Source: Clostridium drakei
GTDB lineage: Bacteria; Bacillota; Clostridia; Clostridiales; Clostridiaceae
NCBI RefSeq assembly: GCF_000633595.2
Contig: NZ_JIBU02000031.1
Span: 1 to 64,000 of the forward strand
Length of the DNA: 64,000 bases
Reading direction: 5' to 3'
The position numbers and the translations under genes were made by a program. Positions 1 to 9,100 of the stretch are shown piece after piece. Below the pieces are notes generated by a model. The model did not search any database and was not told the origin of the DNA. It worked only from the letters and a program-made list of their open reading frames with translations. How positions within the stretch are numbered: the stretch's first letter is position 1; every line of letters starts with the position of its first letter.

Positions 1-1
1 A

Positions 2-100
2 ACATTTAGCCGTGATGAAACACTTATCATATATCACGGAGTAAAAGTTAAAATCCAAACTTTCACTGCATCTTTGCGTCGCAATGTGCTTAAATTGTAA
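2..100 (+). CDS. Possible C-terminal end of a gene cut by the window edge
   Basis: One plus-strand frame is open from the first bases to a TAA at 98-100 and gives about 32 residues ending SLRRNVLKL. The mix of charged and hydrophobic residues looks more like coding than non-coding sequence, and the end sits just 2 bases from the convergent oxidoreductase gene. I do not recognise the family. A 7-base inverted repeat (CCGTGAT at 10-16, ATCACGG at 33-39) lies inside it. Without upstream sequence this could equally be chance. Confidence 0.3.
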   Translation, partial: TFSRDETLIIYHGVKVKIQTFTASLRRNVLKL

Positions 101-102
101 AA

Positions 103-1218
103 TTATAATTTTTCATTTTTATAACTATTCCACATTTTCATAGCAGGTGTTAGAATTTTTAGCACCTCAACTTTACTTTCATTACTAATTATTTTATTAA
201 TTAGTTTATCTAATAATTTATTATCCAAATTTTTAGTTATTAAATCTATATTATCATCACTTAGATTTTCCAAAAATCTTCTTAAGTTAATTGAATTATC
301 ATAGTTTTGAAACAAGGGTTTTGCAAGCTTTTCATACTTATCCAAATTACATAAATCGTAAGCCGAATAAATTCCTGTTAACACTGAATTGATCTGGCCG
401 AATCCAAGTCCTGGTGAAATTGTTCCAAAACAATTTCCAACAAAATATGTATTTTCAATTATAGGCTTATCACATATACCCATCATATATCTTGTAATTT
501 CAAACCTGTCAGTTATCCTAAAATTTTCATCTAAATCTCTACATGCCATATTATAAAATGTTTCCCACATTGTATTTATATCTAACTTTATATTATTGGG
601 ATAATCAGGATAAGCAATAACCAAATTGGCTTCCTTTTCTGAAAAAGGTATTAACCATGCATATCCTTTTGGTATTACATCATAATTAAACCACACGTGA
701 GCAATATTTGTAAGGAATTTCCCTTCAACTGTAGCTCCCTTTATAGTACATGTTAAATCACATCTGTAGTTTCCTAATTTGCAAGCATATGCTCCATCAC
801 CAGTTGCTAATATCACATATTCAAATTCTTTACACAATTGCTCATATTCATAATTTGAATTAAAATTTATTTTAGATTTAACTTGTCTTTCCAATTGACA
901 TTCATAAGAATTTTCATGTCTCCCTCTAATATTTACATAACCTATAGTTCCATCAATAACTCCTACTTCACTCTTAGAATGAACTACTAATTTATTAACC
1001 ATATCTGTAGGCTTCAAATATATATCATAATTTTCTTTAAGATATTTAAGTTCATCTTTAATAGGCCTATTCAATATGCTAAATGTAGCTTCACCATTAA
1101 CAAATCTATCCCCTACACGATTTCTTTTTTCAAAAATAGTTGGCTTTACTCCATGCTTCTCCAGCATTATGGCACAAGATAATCCAGACATTCCTGCTCC
1201 CATAATAGCAACTTCCAT
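103..1218 (-). CDS. FAD-dependent oxidoreductase, geranylgeranyl-reductase-like
   Basis: Predicted flavoprotein oxidoreductase. The N-terminus carries the dinucleotide-binding fingerprint GAGMSG followed by an acidic end to the second strand (FEKR), the Rossmann fold for FAD. A second FAD-contact region appears as VILATGDGA near the middle, and GNCFGTISPGLGFGQ matches the GD-like FAD motif of the geranylgeranyl reductase / p-hydroxybenzoate hydroxylase superfamily. The motif GYAWLIPF is also typical of that group. The substrate is unknown. I chose the ATG at 1218 because a strong GGAGGTG lies just before it; an in-frame ATG 15 bases upstream overlaps that ribosome-binding site. It appears monocistronic and convergent with whatever lies left of the window. 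Confidence 0.8.
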   Translation of the reverse strand: MEVAIMGAGMSGLSCAIMLEKHGVKPTIFEKRNRVGDRFVNGEATFSILNRPIKDELKYLKENYDIYLKPTDMVNKLVVHSKSEVGVIDGTIGYVNIRGRHENSYECQLERQVKSKINFNSNYEYEQLCKEFEYVILATGDGAYACKLGNYRCDLTCTIKGATVEGKFLTNIAHVWFNYDVIPKGYAWLIPFSEKEANLVIAYPDYPNNIKLDINTMWETFYNMACRDLDENFRITDRFEITRYMMGICDKPIIENTYFVGNCFGTISPGLGFGQINSVLTGIYSAYDLCNLDKYEKLAKPLFQNYDNSINLRRFLENLSDDNIDLITKNLDNKLLDKLINKIISNESKVEVLKILTPAMKMWNSYKNEKL

Positions 1219-1471
1219 AGTAAACACCTCCATTCCATATAGTTTTTGTTCTTACAATTTTTCTATACATAATACTTATATTTTATAAAAAATTTAATCT
1301 GTTTCAAAAAATATTTGCCAATCTTATTATTACTTCTATATACATTATCTATGATTTATATATGCACATACAAAAATTCCATATATTTATTTGATGTAAT
1401 TATTATTTTACTTCTGTACATAATAACTATAACTATTTGTTATAAAAATAAACTATAGGAGGTTTATTATT

Positions 1472-1873
1472 ATGTTTCATTTTCCATCCACTTCAAAGAG
1501 AGTGGAATTAAATACTGATAAAGATATTAATAATGAAATTAAAAGAGAAACTTTTGAAAACATTTCACATTTCATTGGCAAAGATGATGAAGAAATTTTA
1601 TCTAGGATAGAAGAACTTGATGAAGAATGGGATATTGAAAGATTATTAGAGGCTAATGCAGCATCCATTGTAGCTTTGAGTACAATACTTGGATTTACAA
1701 GAAATAAAAGATGGTTTGCTATTTCAGGAATGGTAGGATGTCTTTTATTACATCATGCTCTTTATGGATGGTGTCCTCCAGTGCCTATGCTCAGAAGATT
1801 AGGTATAAGAACTTCTTCAGAAATCAATTATGAAAAGGAAGCACTTAAAAATCTGCTTGAATTTCCATATTAA
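1472..1873 (+). CDS. Small membrane protein, DUF2892 (YgaP-like transmembrane) type
   Basis: A 133-residue protein preceded by AGGAGG eight bases before the ATG. The first 60 residues are charged and helical (many E, D, K). Residues about 62-100 form a hydrophobic hairpin that contains GWCPP, the short Gly-Trp-Cys-Pro signature seen in DUF2892 / YgaP-type inner-membrane domains, followed by a charged tail. Known members are membrane anchors, sometimes fused to rhodanese domains; no rhodanese is present here. Function unknown. It is a single-gene unit followed by its own terminator. Confidence 0.65.
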   Translation: MFHFPSTSKRVELNTDKDINNEIKRETFENISHFIGKDDEEILSRIEELDEEWDIERLLEANAASIVALSTILGFTRNKRWFAISGMVGCLLLHHALYGWCPPVPMLRRLGIRTSSEINYEKEALKNLLEFPY

Positions 1874-1927
1874 AAATTTTAATAACTATGTTTTAAATTT
1901 TATTAATACTGTAGAGTTTAATAATGA

Positions 1928-1981
1928 AATGCGTTGGTAAAACTATTCTTCATACTAATTATCAACGCATTAAAGTTTTTT
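1928..1981 (+). terminator. Rho-independent terminator after the DUF2892-like gene
   Basis: A 9-bp perfect stem (AATGCGTTG at 1928-1936 with CAACGCATT at 1963-1971) with a 26-base loop, followed by a T-rich stretch through 1981. It lies 55 bases after the stop codon of the preceding plus-strand gene. Confidence 0.7.
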
Positions 1982-1983
1982 CA

Positions 1984-2165
1984 TTAATCATCACCATTTT
2001 CTAGCAATTTTCCTAATTGAAATAGCTTTTTCTTAATTGTTATTTTATATCTCCATCTTTAGATATGCTATCTTATCCATAATATTCATATACAACTCCT
2101 CTACTAAATCACACATTATATCTTTTAAGCCTAATTGCTCATACTAAATTTTCTTAAAGAATGCT
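1984..2165 (-). pseudogene. Possible decayed coding remnant in a gap
   Basis: The 450-base space 1874-2326 holds no intact gene. On the minus strand two short frames have protein-like composition: one ends with a TAA at 1984-1986 after residues KKKLFQLGKLLENGDD, and an overlapping upstream frame reads DIMCDLVEELYMNIMDK. They would join through a single frameshift near 2050. No start codon with a ribosome-binding site is visible. The family is not recognised. This may be a degraded gene or chance; the rest of the gap is AT-rich sequence leading into the next gene's promoter. Confidence 0.2.
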
Positions 2166-2326
2166 ATTAATTATTTTTACAATATGCATAGTCATAATGC
2201 GAATTTTAAAATATAATTAATAGAGGTATTAACTAGAAATTTGTCTTATATTATACATAACAAATTAATTCTTAACATTAATTTGTTATAATTTAAATTT
2301 GTAAACTAAAGTGGAGGTACATACCT

Positions 2327-2980
2327 ATGGAAGATAAAAAAATAAACACAAAAATTCAAAAACCTAAACTTGATAATGACCTAGATAACATAGAGTTATT
2401 CTGCGAGAATATAATAGATGAGGCTATATTTTCTCTTGGAAAGATTATTGATTGTTCTTTAGAAAATTATGAAGCAGACAGAATCAATTTTAAACAAGTA
2501 CTATTTAAAAATGTAGTTTTTAATAATATAACCTTTAGACGTATAGAAATGGTAGATGTAATATTTGAAAATTGTGATTTATCAAATGTTGATTTTATGG
2601 AAGCTTCACTCCATAAAGTAGAATTTATAAATTGTAAGATCATTGGTACTAATTTAAGTGAATCTACTCTAAGAAATGTTATTTTTGAAAATTGCAATGG
2701 TGAATATGCATTTTTTAATTATTCTAACCTTAAACAAGTTGCATTTTCTCAATGCCAATTACGTTCTTCAGACTTTCAAAATTCAATATTTTCAAAAGTT
2801 GAATTTCAAGAATGCAATTTACTTGAAACTCAAATGAATTTTACAAGTCTCAAAGGAATAGATTTCACAAGTTGCGATATTGAAGGAATGGCAGTAAACA
2901 TTAATGATGTTAAAGGTGTTATAGTTACTACTATGCAAGCTGTTTACCTCTCTACTCTAATGGGAATTATCATTAAATAA
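2327..2980 (+). CDS. Pentapeptide-repeat protein
   Basis: A 217-residue protein whose residues about 50-190 follow the A(D/N)LXX-like five-residue periodicity: runs such as VIFENCDLSNVDF, VEFINCKIIGTNL and VAFSQCQLRSSDF repeat F/L at every fifth position. Such repeats fold into a right-handed quadrilateral beta-helix. Some members mimic DNA (Qnr, MfpA); many others are of unknown role. There is no signal peptide or membrane segment, so it is probably cytoplasmic. The ATG follows TGGAGG. It stands alone, downstream of a 340-base AT-rich gap. The function cannot be deduced from the fold. Confidence 0.85.
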   Translation: MEDKKINTKIQKPKLDNDLDNIELFCENIIDEAIFSLGKIIDCSLENYEADRINFKQVLFKNVVFNNITFRRIEMVDVIFENCDLSNVDFMEASLHKVEFINCKIIGTNLSESTLRNVIFENCNGEYAFFNYSNLKQVAFSQCQLRSSDFQNSIFSKVEFQECNLLETQMNFTSLKGIDFTSCDIEGMAVNINDVKGVIVTTMQAVYLSTLMGIIIK

Positions 2981-3105
2981 AAAATAATTTATTTCTAACA
3001 ATAATTAAAATTATTTAATAATAATTATTGATTTATTTTCTAATTCTGTTATAATTATATATATCATAATAAATAACTAATAAAATTTTCAAGGAGGCAT
3101 ACATA

Positions 3106-3513
3106 ATGTTTGAATGGAAAGAAGAATATGAAACAAAAATAGAAGTCATAGATACACAACACAAGGAATTATTTAAAATTGCAAATGAATCTTATGCTCT
3201 TTTAAAAAATGATATAATTCTAGATAAATATGATAAGGTTGTAGAAATAATAAATAGATTACTTGATTATTGTGAATACCATTTTTCTACAGAAGAAGAA
3301 TACCAATTAAGTATAGGTTATAAAAAATTTCTAAGTCACAAGGTACAGCATGAGGAATTCATCAAAAAACTTAGAGATGAAAATTTAAAAAAAATGGATG
3401 AAAATCAAGATGAATATCTAATGAATATATTGGAATTTTTCATGAAATGGATCACAGGACACATATTAGCTAGAGATATGGATTATGTTCAATATGCTAG
3501 AACCCTAGCTTAA
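3106..3513 (+). CDS. Bacteriohemerythrin (non-haem di-iron O2-binding protein)
   Basis: A 135-residue four-helix-bundle protein with all seven iron ligands of the family: H19, H59 and E63 (HFSTE), H78 and H82 (HKVQH), H119 and D124 (HILARD). Length and the N-terminal start FEWKEEYETKIEVIDTQH are standard for single-domain bacteriohemerythrins. These reversibly bind O2 at a di-iron centre and in anaerobes are thought to deliver or scavenge oxygen. The ATG is preceded by AAGGAGG. The gene is monocistronic with a strong terminator. Confidence 0.95.
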   Translation: MFEWKEEYETKIEVIDTQHKELFKIANESYALLKNDIILDKYDKVVEIINRLLDYCEYHFSTEEEYQLSIGYKKFLSHKVQHEEFIKKLRDENLKKMDENQDEYLMNILEFFMKWITGHILARDMDYVQYARTLA

Positions 3514-3515
3514 TT

Positions 3516-3558
3516 AAAAAAGCTATGAAATTATAATATTGTAATTTCATAGCTTTTT
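3516..3558. terminator. Bidirectional terminator between convergent genes
   Basis: A long, almost perfect stem pairs AAAAAGCTATGAAATTA with TAATTTCATAGCTTTTT around an 8-9 base loop. A-tract and T-tract flanks on both sides suit termination of the bacteriohemerythrin gene (plus) and the DUF2000 gene (minus). Confidence 0.9.
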
Positions 3559-3580
3559 TATACATTTTCAAATGTATTTA

Positions 3581-4003
3581 TTACTTAAGTAAAGGCATGC
3601 TTCCTGTAAGTTTATTAACTTTTTTCTTGTTTCCACATATGGTAAGTCCAAAATAAGTATGCTCTTCTTCTAACGTATTTGATGCTTTTTCAATGTACTG
3701 ACTGTAAACATTACAGCTTTGTGCAACATCAGAAAAATCCACTACCACCATGTCCTGAAAATCAGTATTATAAAGTTTTTCTCTTAAATCTTTAAGCATT
3801 TCTTTGTTACCTTTTAAGATTGGTACAGGTATTGTTGTAATGCCTAAATGTGTTTTTCCTGAAGCATCAACAACATCTTCGCCTACCAATTCTGGAACAT
3901 ATTTTCCCAGTGTAATGCTCAATATTGATGCAGTATTTGCGATAATTCCTAGTGGAAGGTTTTCATTTATAACTATAACACATTTGATATCTTTTTCATT
4001 CAT
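3581..4003 (-). CDS. DUF2000 family protein
   Basis: A 140-residue protein beginning with the hydrophobic strand CVIVINENLPLGIIANTAS that is typical of DUF2000. The family is small, soluble and uncharacterised; structures in it show a peptidyl-tRNA hydrolase-like alpha/beta fold. Its ATG overlaps the TAA of the upstream AraC-type regulator by one base (TAATG), so the two are translationally coupled. This pairing of DUF2000 with an AraC regulator suggests a shared small-molecule response, but the ligand is unknown. Confidence 0.8.
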   Translation of the reverse strand: MNEKDIKCVIVINENLPLGIIANTASILSITLGKYVPELVGEDVVDASGKTHLGITTIPVPILKGNKEMLKDLREKLYNTDFQDMVVVDFSDVAQSCNVYSQYIEKASNTLEEEHTYFGLTICGNKKKVNKLTGSMPLLK

Positions 4004-4830
4004 TACTTATCTCCTTCTTGTATAAAAATTTTAGTATATTGCTTTGGTGTTAAACCAATAAATTTTTTAAAAAAATTTGTAAAATGGCTTTGATCTGTAA
4101 ATCCAGTTTGCATGGCAACATCTATTGGTGCAATTCTCTGCTCTAAAAGCTTTTTTGCCTTACTAATACGAATGCTTTCAAGATAACCATATGGTGTTAT
4201 TCCTTTTTGTTTTGTAAAAGAACGTAATAAATAGTATTTATTTAATCCTGTTAATTCACTCAATTTGTTTAATGTAATACTTTCCATATAATTTTCTTGT
4301 AAAAAATCACATATAGTTTTAACTTCTGAATTTGTTTCCTTTAAAGTGTCTACAGTAACTGCATCAGCATATTCAGTTATCAACTGTTCAATTATAAATA
4401 GGAAAATTTCTTCTTTTTTAAAATCTCTTTCCTCATTCATAATCATAAGATACAATTCCTGTAAAGAAGGTACAATATCACTATTAAAAACTGCATTTTC
4501 TTTAAAATATGGCACATAATCTTTTCCTGTTATCTCAAACACCACTTTTTTCATTACCTCACTATTTATGTTCATACATCGATAGTCAAGTGTTCCACCA
4601 TCAATTTGCTGACATGTGTGGTTATCACCAGGATTAAATAATACCAAATCTCCTTTTTCAATTACATATTCTTTATTTTTACAAAATAACTGCCGCCTAC
4701 CACTTTCAATAAAACCTATAACATAATATTCATGAAAATGATTGGGAAATTTCTGCTTAATACCTTTAAAATTATAAGCTTCTATATTCAAATCTATATC
4801 AAAACAAACAGTCCGATTTTCTTTTTGCAC
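4003..4830 (-). CDS. AraC-family transcriptional regulator with cupin sensor
   Basis: The N-terminal half (about residues 20-110) is a cupin/AraC-binding domain, with FPNHFHEYYVIGFIESG and the turn GDLVLFNPGDNHTC. The C-terminal 100 residues contain the two helix-turn-helix motifs of AraC/XylS proteins, ending in the diagnostic GFTDQSHFTNFFKKFIGLTPKQY. The start is GTG at 4828-4830, seven bases after AAGGAGG. It leads a two-gene operon with the DUF2000 gene and is divergent from the PadR gene across about 220 bases. The effector is unknown. Confidence 0.9.
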   Translation of the reverse strand: MQKENRTVCFDIDLNIEAYNFKGIKQKFPNHFHEYYVIGFIESGRRQLFCKNKEYVIEKGDLVLFNPGDNHTCQQIDGGTLDYRCMNINSEVMKKVVFEITGKDYVPYFKENAVFNSDIVPSLQELYLMIMNEERDFKKEEIFLFIIEQLITEYADAVTVDTLKETNSEVKTICDFLQENYMESITLNKLSELTGLNKYYLLRSFTKQKGITPYGYLESIRISKAKKLLEQRIAPIDVAMQTGFTDQSHFTNFFKKFIGLTPKQYTKIFIQEGDK

Positions 4831-4976
4831 TTATGTTCCTCCTTTCCTTTTGTTTTTTATAGAATAACATAAACAAGTTCAATGTTTCTTGTATAATATT
4901 GACTAAATTCCATCTTAAATAAGAAAATATAAAATCACAGTACATTCTTTTAATACATAAAAAACTATATCATTTA

Positions 4977-5036
4977 TTGACATATATATCATTAAATGAT
5001 ATAGTTTATTTAACGATATATCATTTAATGATATAT
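4977..5036 (+). promoter_or_regulatory. Autoregulated promoter with two PadR operators
   Basis: A near-consensus promoter, TTGACA (4977-4982), 17-base spacer, TATAGT (5000-5005). An odd-centred 17-base palindrome ATATCATT-A-AATGATAT (4986-5002) fills the spacer, and a 21-base palindrome ATATATCATT-T-AATGATATAT (5016-5036) lies between the -10 box and the ribosome-binding site. The centres are 32 bases apart, three helical turns. A half-site ATATCATT sits at 4967-4974. PadR proteins are known to bind such AT-rich palindromes, so repression by the adjacent PadR protein is the natural reading. Confidence 0.8.
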
Positions 5037-5056
5037 AATAGGAGGTGAACATAATT

Positions 5057-5389
5057 GTGGCTAGAAATGATTCTTTAAAAATGGGTGAACTAACAGATGC
5101 TTACTATTACATTTTGCTTTCTTTAATAAATCCTAAACATGGTTATTTAATTATGAAGTCCATAGAAGAAATGTCTGAAGGCAAATTTTCAATAGGTCCT
5201 GCATCATTATATACAAGTATAAAAAAACTTCTTGATGCAGAATTAATAAAACTTACAGAAGAATCAGAACAAAAAAAAATTTATATTACTACAGATAAAG
5301 GCATTAAATTTCTAAAAAATGAAATTGAGAGAAAAAGAAAAATGATTGAAATTGCTGAAAAAGTATTTAATTATAAGGAGATGTTATAA
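5057..5389 (+). CDS. PadR-family transcriptional regulator
   Basis: A winged-helix repressor of about 110 residues. The sequence GELTDAYYYILLSLINPKHGY and IGPASLYTSIKKLLDAELI are the recognition features of the short PadR subfamily. I chose GTG at 5057, eleven bases after GGAGG at 5041-5045; an in-frame GTG at 5045 overlaps that ribosome-binding site. It sits 3 bases before a DUF2812 membrane-protein gene. This PadR plus DUF2812 pairing is common in Firmicutes, where the regulator controls its own operon. Confidence 0.9.
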   Translation: MARNDSLKMGELTDAYYYILLSLINPKHGYLIMKSIEEMSEGKFSIGPASLYTSIKKLLDAELIKLTEESEQKKIYITTDKGIKFLKNEIERKRKMIEIAEKVFNYKEML

Positions 5390-5392
5390 AAT

Positions 5393-6106
5393 ATGTCAGA
5401 TACTAAATATGTTATGAGCAAAGGAACAGCATTTGCAGAACATGAGGAAATGAAAATATTATCTGAATATGCTAGTAAAGGTTGGATTTTATATAAATTT
5501 GCTTTTTTAGGATATAAATTAAAAAAGGCTAACCCAGAAAAATTACAATATGCTTTAGATTATAGAAATAATGCCGATGAAGAATATTTTTCATATTTTA
5601 AAGAAGCAGGATGGCACCATGTATGTTCCAGTGCAAATATGATTCATATATTCAGTGCTCCCGAAGGAACAAAACCAATTTATACTGATAATAATACTGA
5701 ATCAGAAAAATATATAAACCAATATAAATCTATGAAGAAAGTAGCAATACCCTCTTTGTTATGTTCTATTTTATTTATCATTTTAATGTTTCTTGCTGAA
5801 TATAATCATATACCTAATATATATGTAATAATTTTTGCTATTCTTTTACTGCCCTCAGCAATACTTGCTGTTATTACAACATTACTATGTATTGCTTATT
5901 ATAAAAAAACAAATGAAACCGAAAGAGTTTATTCTTCTAGTAAAAGACACAAAATAGTAGACAAATTATCAATAATTATGCTTATAATACTAATATCTTT
6001 AACAGTTTTAATGTTCCTTGATATTATAAGTATTAGTGGTATAGTATTTTATCCTATAGTCTTAATTACCTTTCTGTTAATATTATTTAGCTGTTTTATG
6101 AAATAG
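5393..6106 (+). CDS. DUF2812 membrane protein
   Basis: Residues about 1-100 form the soluble DUF2812 domain (EHEEMKILSEYASKGW and YFKEAGWHHV are typical). Four hydrophobic segments follow at about 118-138, 143-168, 191-211 and 214-235. It follows the PadR gene by 3 bases and shares its promoter. DUF2812 proteins are widespread partners of PadR regulators with no established biochemical role; envelope stress or drug response is a plausible inference only. Confidence 0.85.
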   Translation: MSDTKYVMSKGTAFAEHEEMKILSEYASKGWILYKFAFLGYKLKKANPEKLQYALDYRNNADEEYFSYFKEAGWHHVCSSANMIHIFSAPEGTKPIYTDNNTESEKYINQYKSMKKVAIPSLLCSILFIILMFLAEYNHIPNIYVIIFAILLLPSAILAVITTLLCIAYYKKTNETERVYSSSKRHKIVDKLSIIMLIILISLTVLMFLDIISISGIVFYPIVLITFLLILFSCFMK

Positions 6107-6114
6107 AAAATGTT

Positions 6115-6153
6115 AAAGCTGGCAAAATACTTAAATTGTATTTTACCAGCTTT
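6115..6153. terminator. Bidirectional terminator
   Basis: AAAGCTGG-C-AAAATAC pairs with GTATTTT-A-CCAGCTTT around a 7-base loop, one mismatch in a 16-bp stem. It separates the convergent DUF2812 gene and the DUF4132 gene. Confidence 0.8.
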
Positions 6154-6178
6154 ATATTAGAATTTGATAAACTCCATT

Positions 6179-9100
6179 TTAATCAAGCTTAATTTCCTTT
6201 CTCCAATTTTCATTTACAAGTGTACTTGATGAAAGCGCATTATCAACTTGATGTAATATTTCACTAAAATACTTTTTAGGAACCTTACTTAAAGAAAGTA
6301 AGTGTTCTTTCTTTATCTCATCATATATATAGCTTCCTCTTTCCACTGTACCAGAATTATAAAATCTTAAAATATAAATTGTGGTATCTTCATTTTCATC
6401 TCCCACATATAAGCCTTCAAAACTTAATTCTACTCCTATGCTTAAATTTTTATCTTCCTTATACAATTCATAATACCCACCTGCATCTTGAACTGAACCT
6501 CTATACCAACCATAGTTCATTAGCTTGCCAGCAAGTGAAAGTCCATTTACAATTTTCCCACCAAATCTATCTACATAATTCATACTTTTTTCTTTTTCTG
6601 TTAAAGTGAATGTCTTTCTATTGAGCTGCCCTATAGGTTGAACAATCTCATAATTTTCAAGCTGCTCATTCCAAAGTGTTAAATCTTCACCATTAAGCTC
6701 AAGTGGATGTACAAGTCCTATGCTGCAATCATCAAGCAGTTCAAATTCATCTTCATCCTTGGTATTAAAGCTTCCATCTTCCATATATCTAAATGTGTTT
6801 ATTAGCTTTGAATCCTTATATGCTCCCCAAACGAGTCCTATAGCAAATTGATGCATGATTGGATTTTCAACAAATAAATTCATCCATGTAGTCTTTGTCC
6901 ATTTTCTATCATTAGAAAGTGCTAGATCCATTCTTGTAGTTTGTATTGAAACTGTTGTCTTTAACTGCTTTTTAAAGGTTTTAAACTCACTATGTGCTTC
7001 TTTAGCCTTTTCTTCATCATCTCTTTTACCTGGAGAAGGTAAATTTTTAAGTTTCTTTTTGTTTTCATCATATACTTCAATAGAAAGATCAGGTGTAAGA
7101 TTTACAGTGAATTTTCTACTTCCATAATCAAATATTCTTTCGCCATTTATATCAAAGCCCAAATTTGGTACAATCTTATCAGATAGCTCTTCTCTGTCTA
7201 CTCCCATTTGCTCTGCAGCAAAATCAAGAGCTTCTGAGGCTGCCTTCTTTACCTGTTTATACTTGAACTTTCTTGAAATACCATCAACTATTAAAAGTGC
7301 ACTAGAACTTCCATTTAAAGCAAGAGCCTTTACAGCTTCACTAGCTATTGCCCCTCTTGAATTTTTAGCCCAGTTATTTATATCCTTTTCTAATTTTACA
7401 ACAATTTCATCTCCACCATGAACCGCTGAAAATCCAAGCACCCATCTCTTTTTTGATTCAGCACCTTTTTCAAACCATCTATCAAAAACTTCATTTGCAA
7501 ATAACTTCATATCAAATTCATTTAATTTTTCTGCAAATCTATCTCCATCTACACTTATTCCTATATTGCTGGATGCAGAATAACAAAGTAGAATAGCTTT
7601 TAAATAATCCTCTTCACAATAATTATCATTTTCCTTTAATCTAACCTTTGGCAATGATTCAAATTCAAGCCATGAAAGTGACTTTTTCTTGTTGCCCTTT
7701 AACAAATTTTTAATTAAATCATCATCTTTTAATTCTTTTTCTTCACCTTCTTGTTCAATACCTAAAACTTCCATAAGCAAAGTTCTTATTTTTTGACTTT
7801 TTTCAACTTCTAAAGCATAACTTAAAGAATCTTTAATAAGCTTCTTTATTTCTTGGCTAATATTTTTATCATACCATTTTGAGAATATTTTTATGGCAAT
7901 TTCTCTTTCACCCTGCTTTTGAGACTTTAATTTATTAATGATATCATCTATATAAGAAATATTATTTAAATCATTTGTAAATAGTTCTATAATCTTTTCC
8001 TTAACTTTTTTTGAACTACTAGCAAACTCATCAAAAATTGCTTTCATATTTTCCTCTGACTTAATTTTAAATATATATTCTATAAATGTACATCTTGAAT
8101 CTGCTGAAATATTTTTTATATTTTGAATAACTTCTTTTCCATCCTGTATTATAATATCTTTTAAAACATCAGTCATTGCATTTGCTATATTATTTTCATA
8201 ATCATAACTAGTTAGTATCTTATCAATAATCTTCATTTTCATAGTTACAGATACATTATATTTTCTCAAAATATCAAATATTAACTGAAACTTTTCTTTA
8301 CTATAACGATTACCACTTTGTTTATCATGTACAGATGCAAGATTTAAAATATATCTTTGATATTTAAGTACAGATAAAATTACAATTGAACGCTCATATA
8401 TATCAACATTACATCCTATTTTTTTACATAAAATAGAAAACAAATATGTGAGGTCACTATTTACTCTCCAAGAATTTAATTCCTTAGGATTTATTGAATA
8501 AATTCTATTCTTAACTTCTTCAAAAGCGCTTGTACCATTCAAAAATGCTTCTACTATACTTATATCTCCTTCATCTACATCATCTTCTCTTAGAATCTCT
8601 GAAAATATATTTACACAATCATTTTCCAAACTTTTTATATAATCCATTTTTTTATCATCATCAAGCATAAATGAAATTAAATAATTTTTTGCAATGCCTT
8701 CACACAAACCTATAGCATCTTCAAAAGTTTTTTTATCTTTTTTAAGCCTTTCACTTAACACTTTTGTTGCATTTTCATTACCTGTAAATTTTTCTGCATA
8801 CCATGCTATATGATACTTTGAAGGTATTTCAAATATTGTGTCAAAATTATTTACTGTATCAGAATAACAGCTTGCTACAGGCATAATAGCATAAGCTGAA
8901 TTTAAAGCAAATTTAAAATCCACCATTGTGAAAAATCTAAAAATTTTCTTTAAAGTTGCAGATCTACTTGCATTTAATGATGAAAGTCCTATTAAGAATT
9001 TAAACAAATAATTGTTGAATTTATAAGTTTTAACCTTATCTATAATACTTTCAGGCAATTTATGATCATTTCCGTTTATAAAATCTTGAATTTTCTTAAC

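Noticed and set aside
2467-2697. Minus-strand frame inside the pentapeptide-repeat gene
   Set aside because: Shadow frame; the sense frame shows the repeat periodicity and has a good ribosome-binding site.
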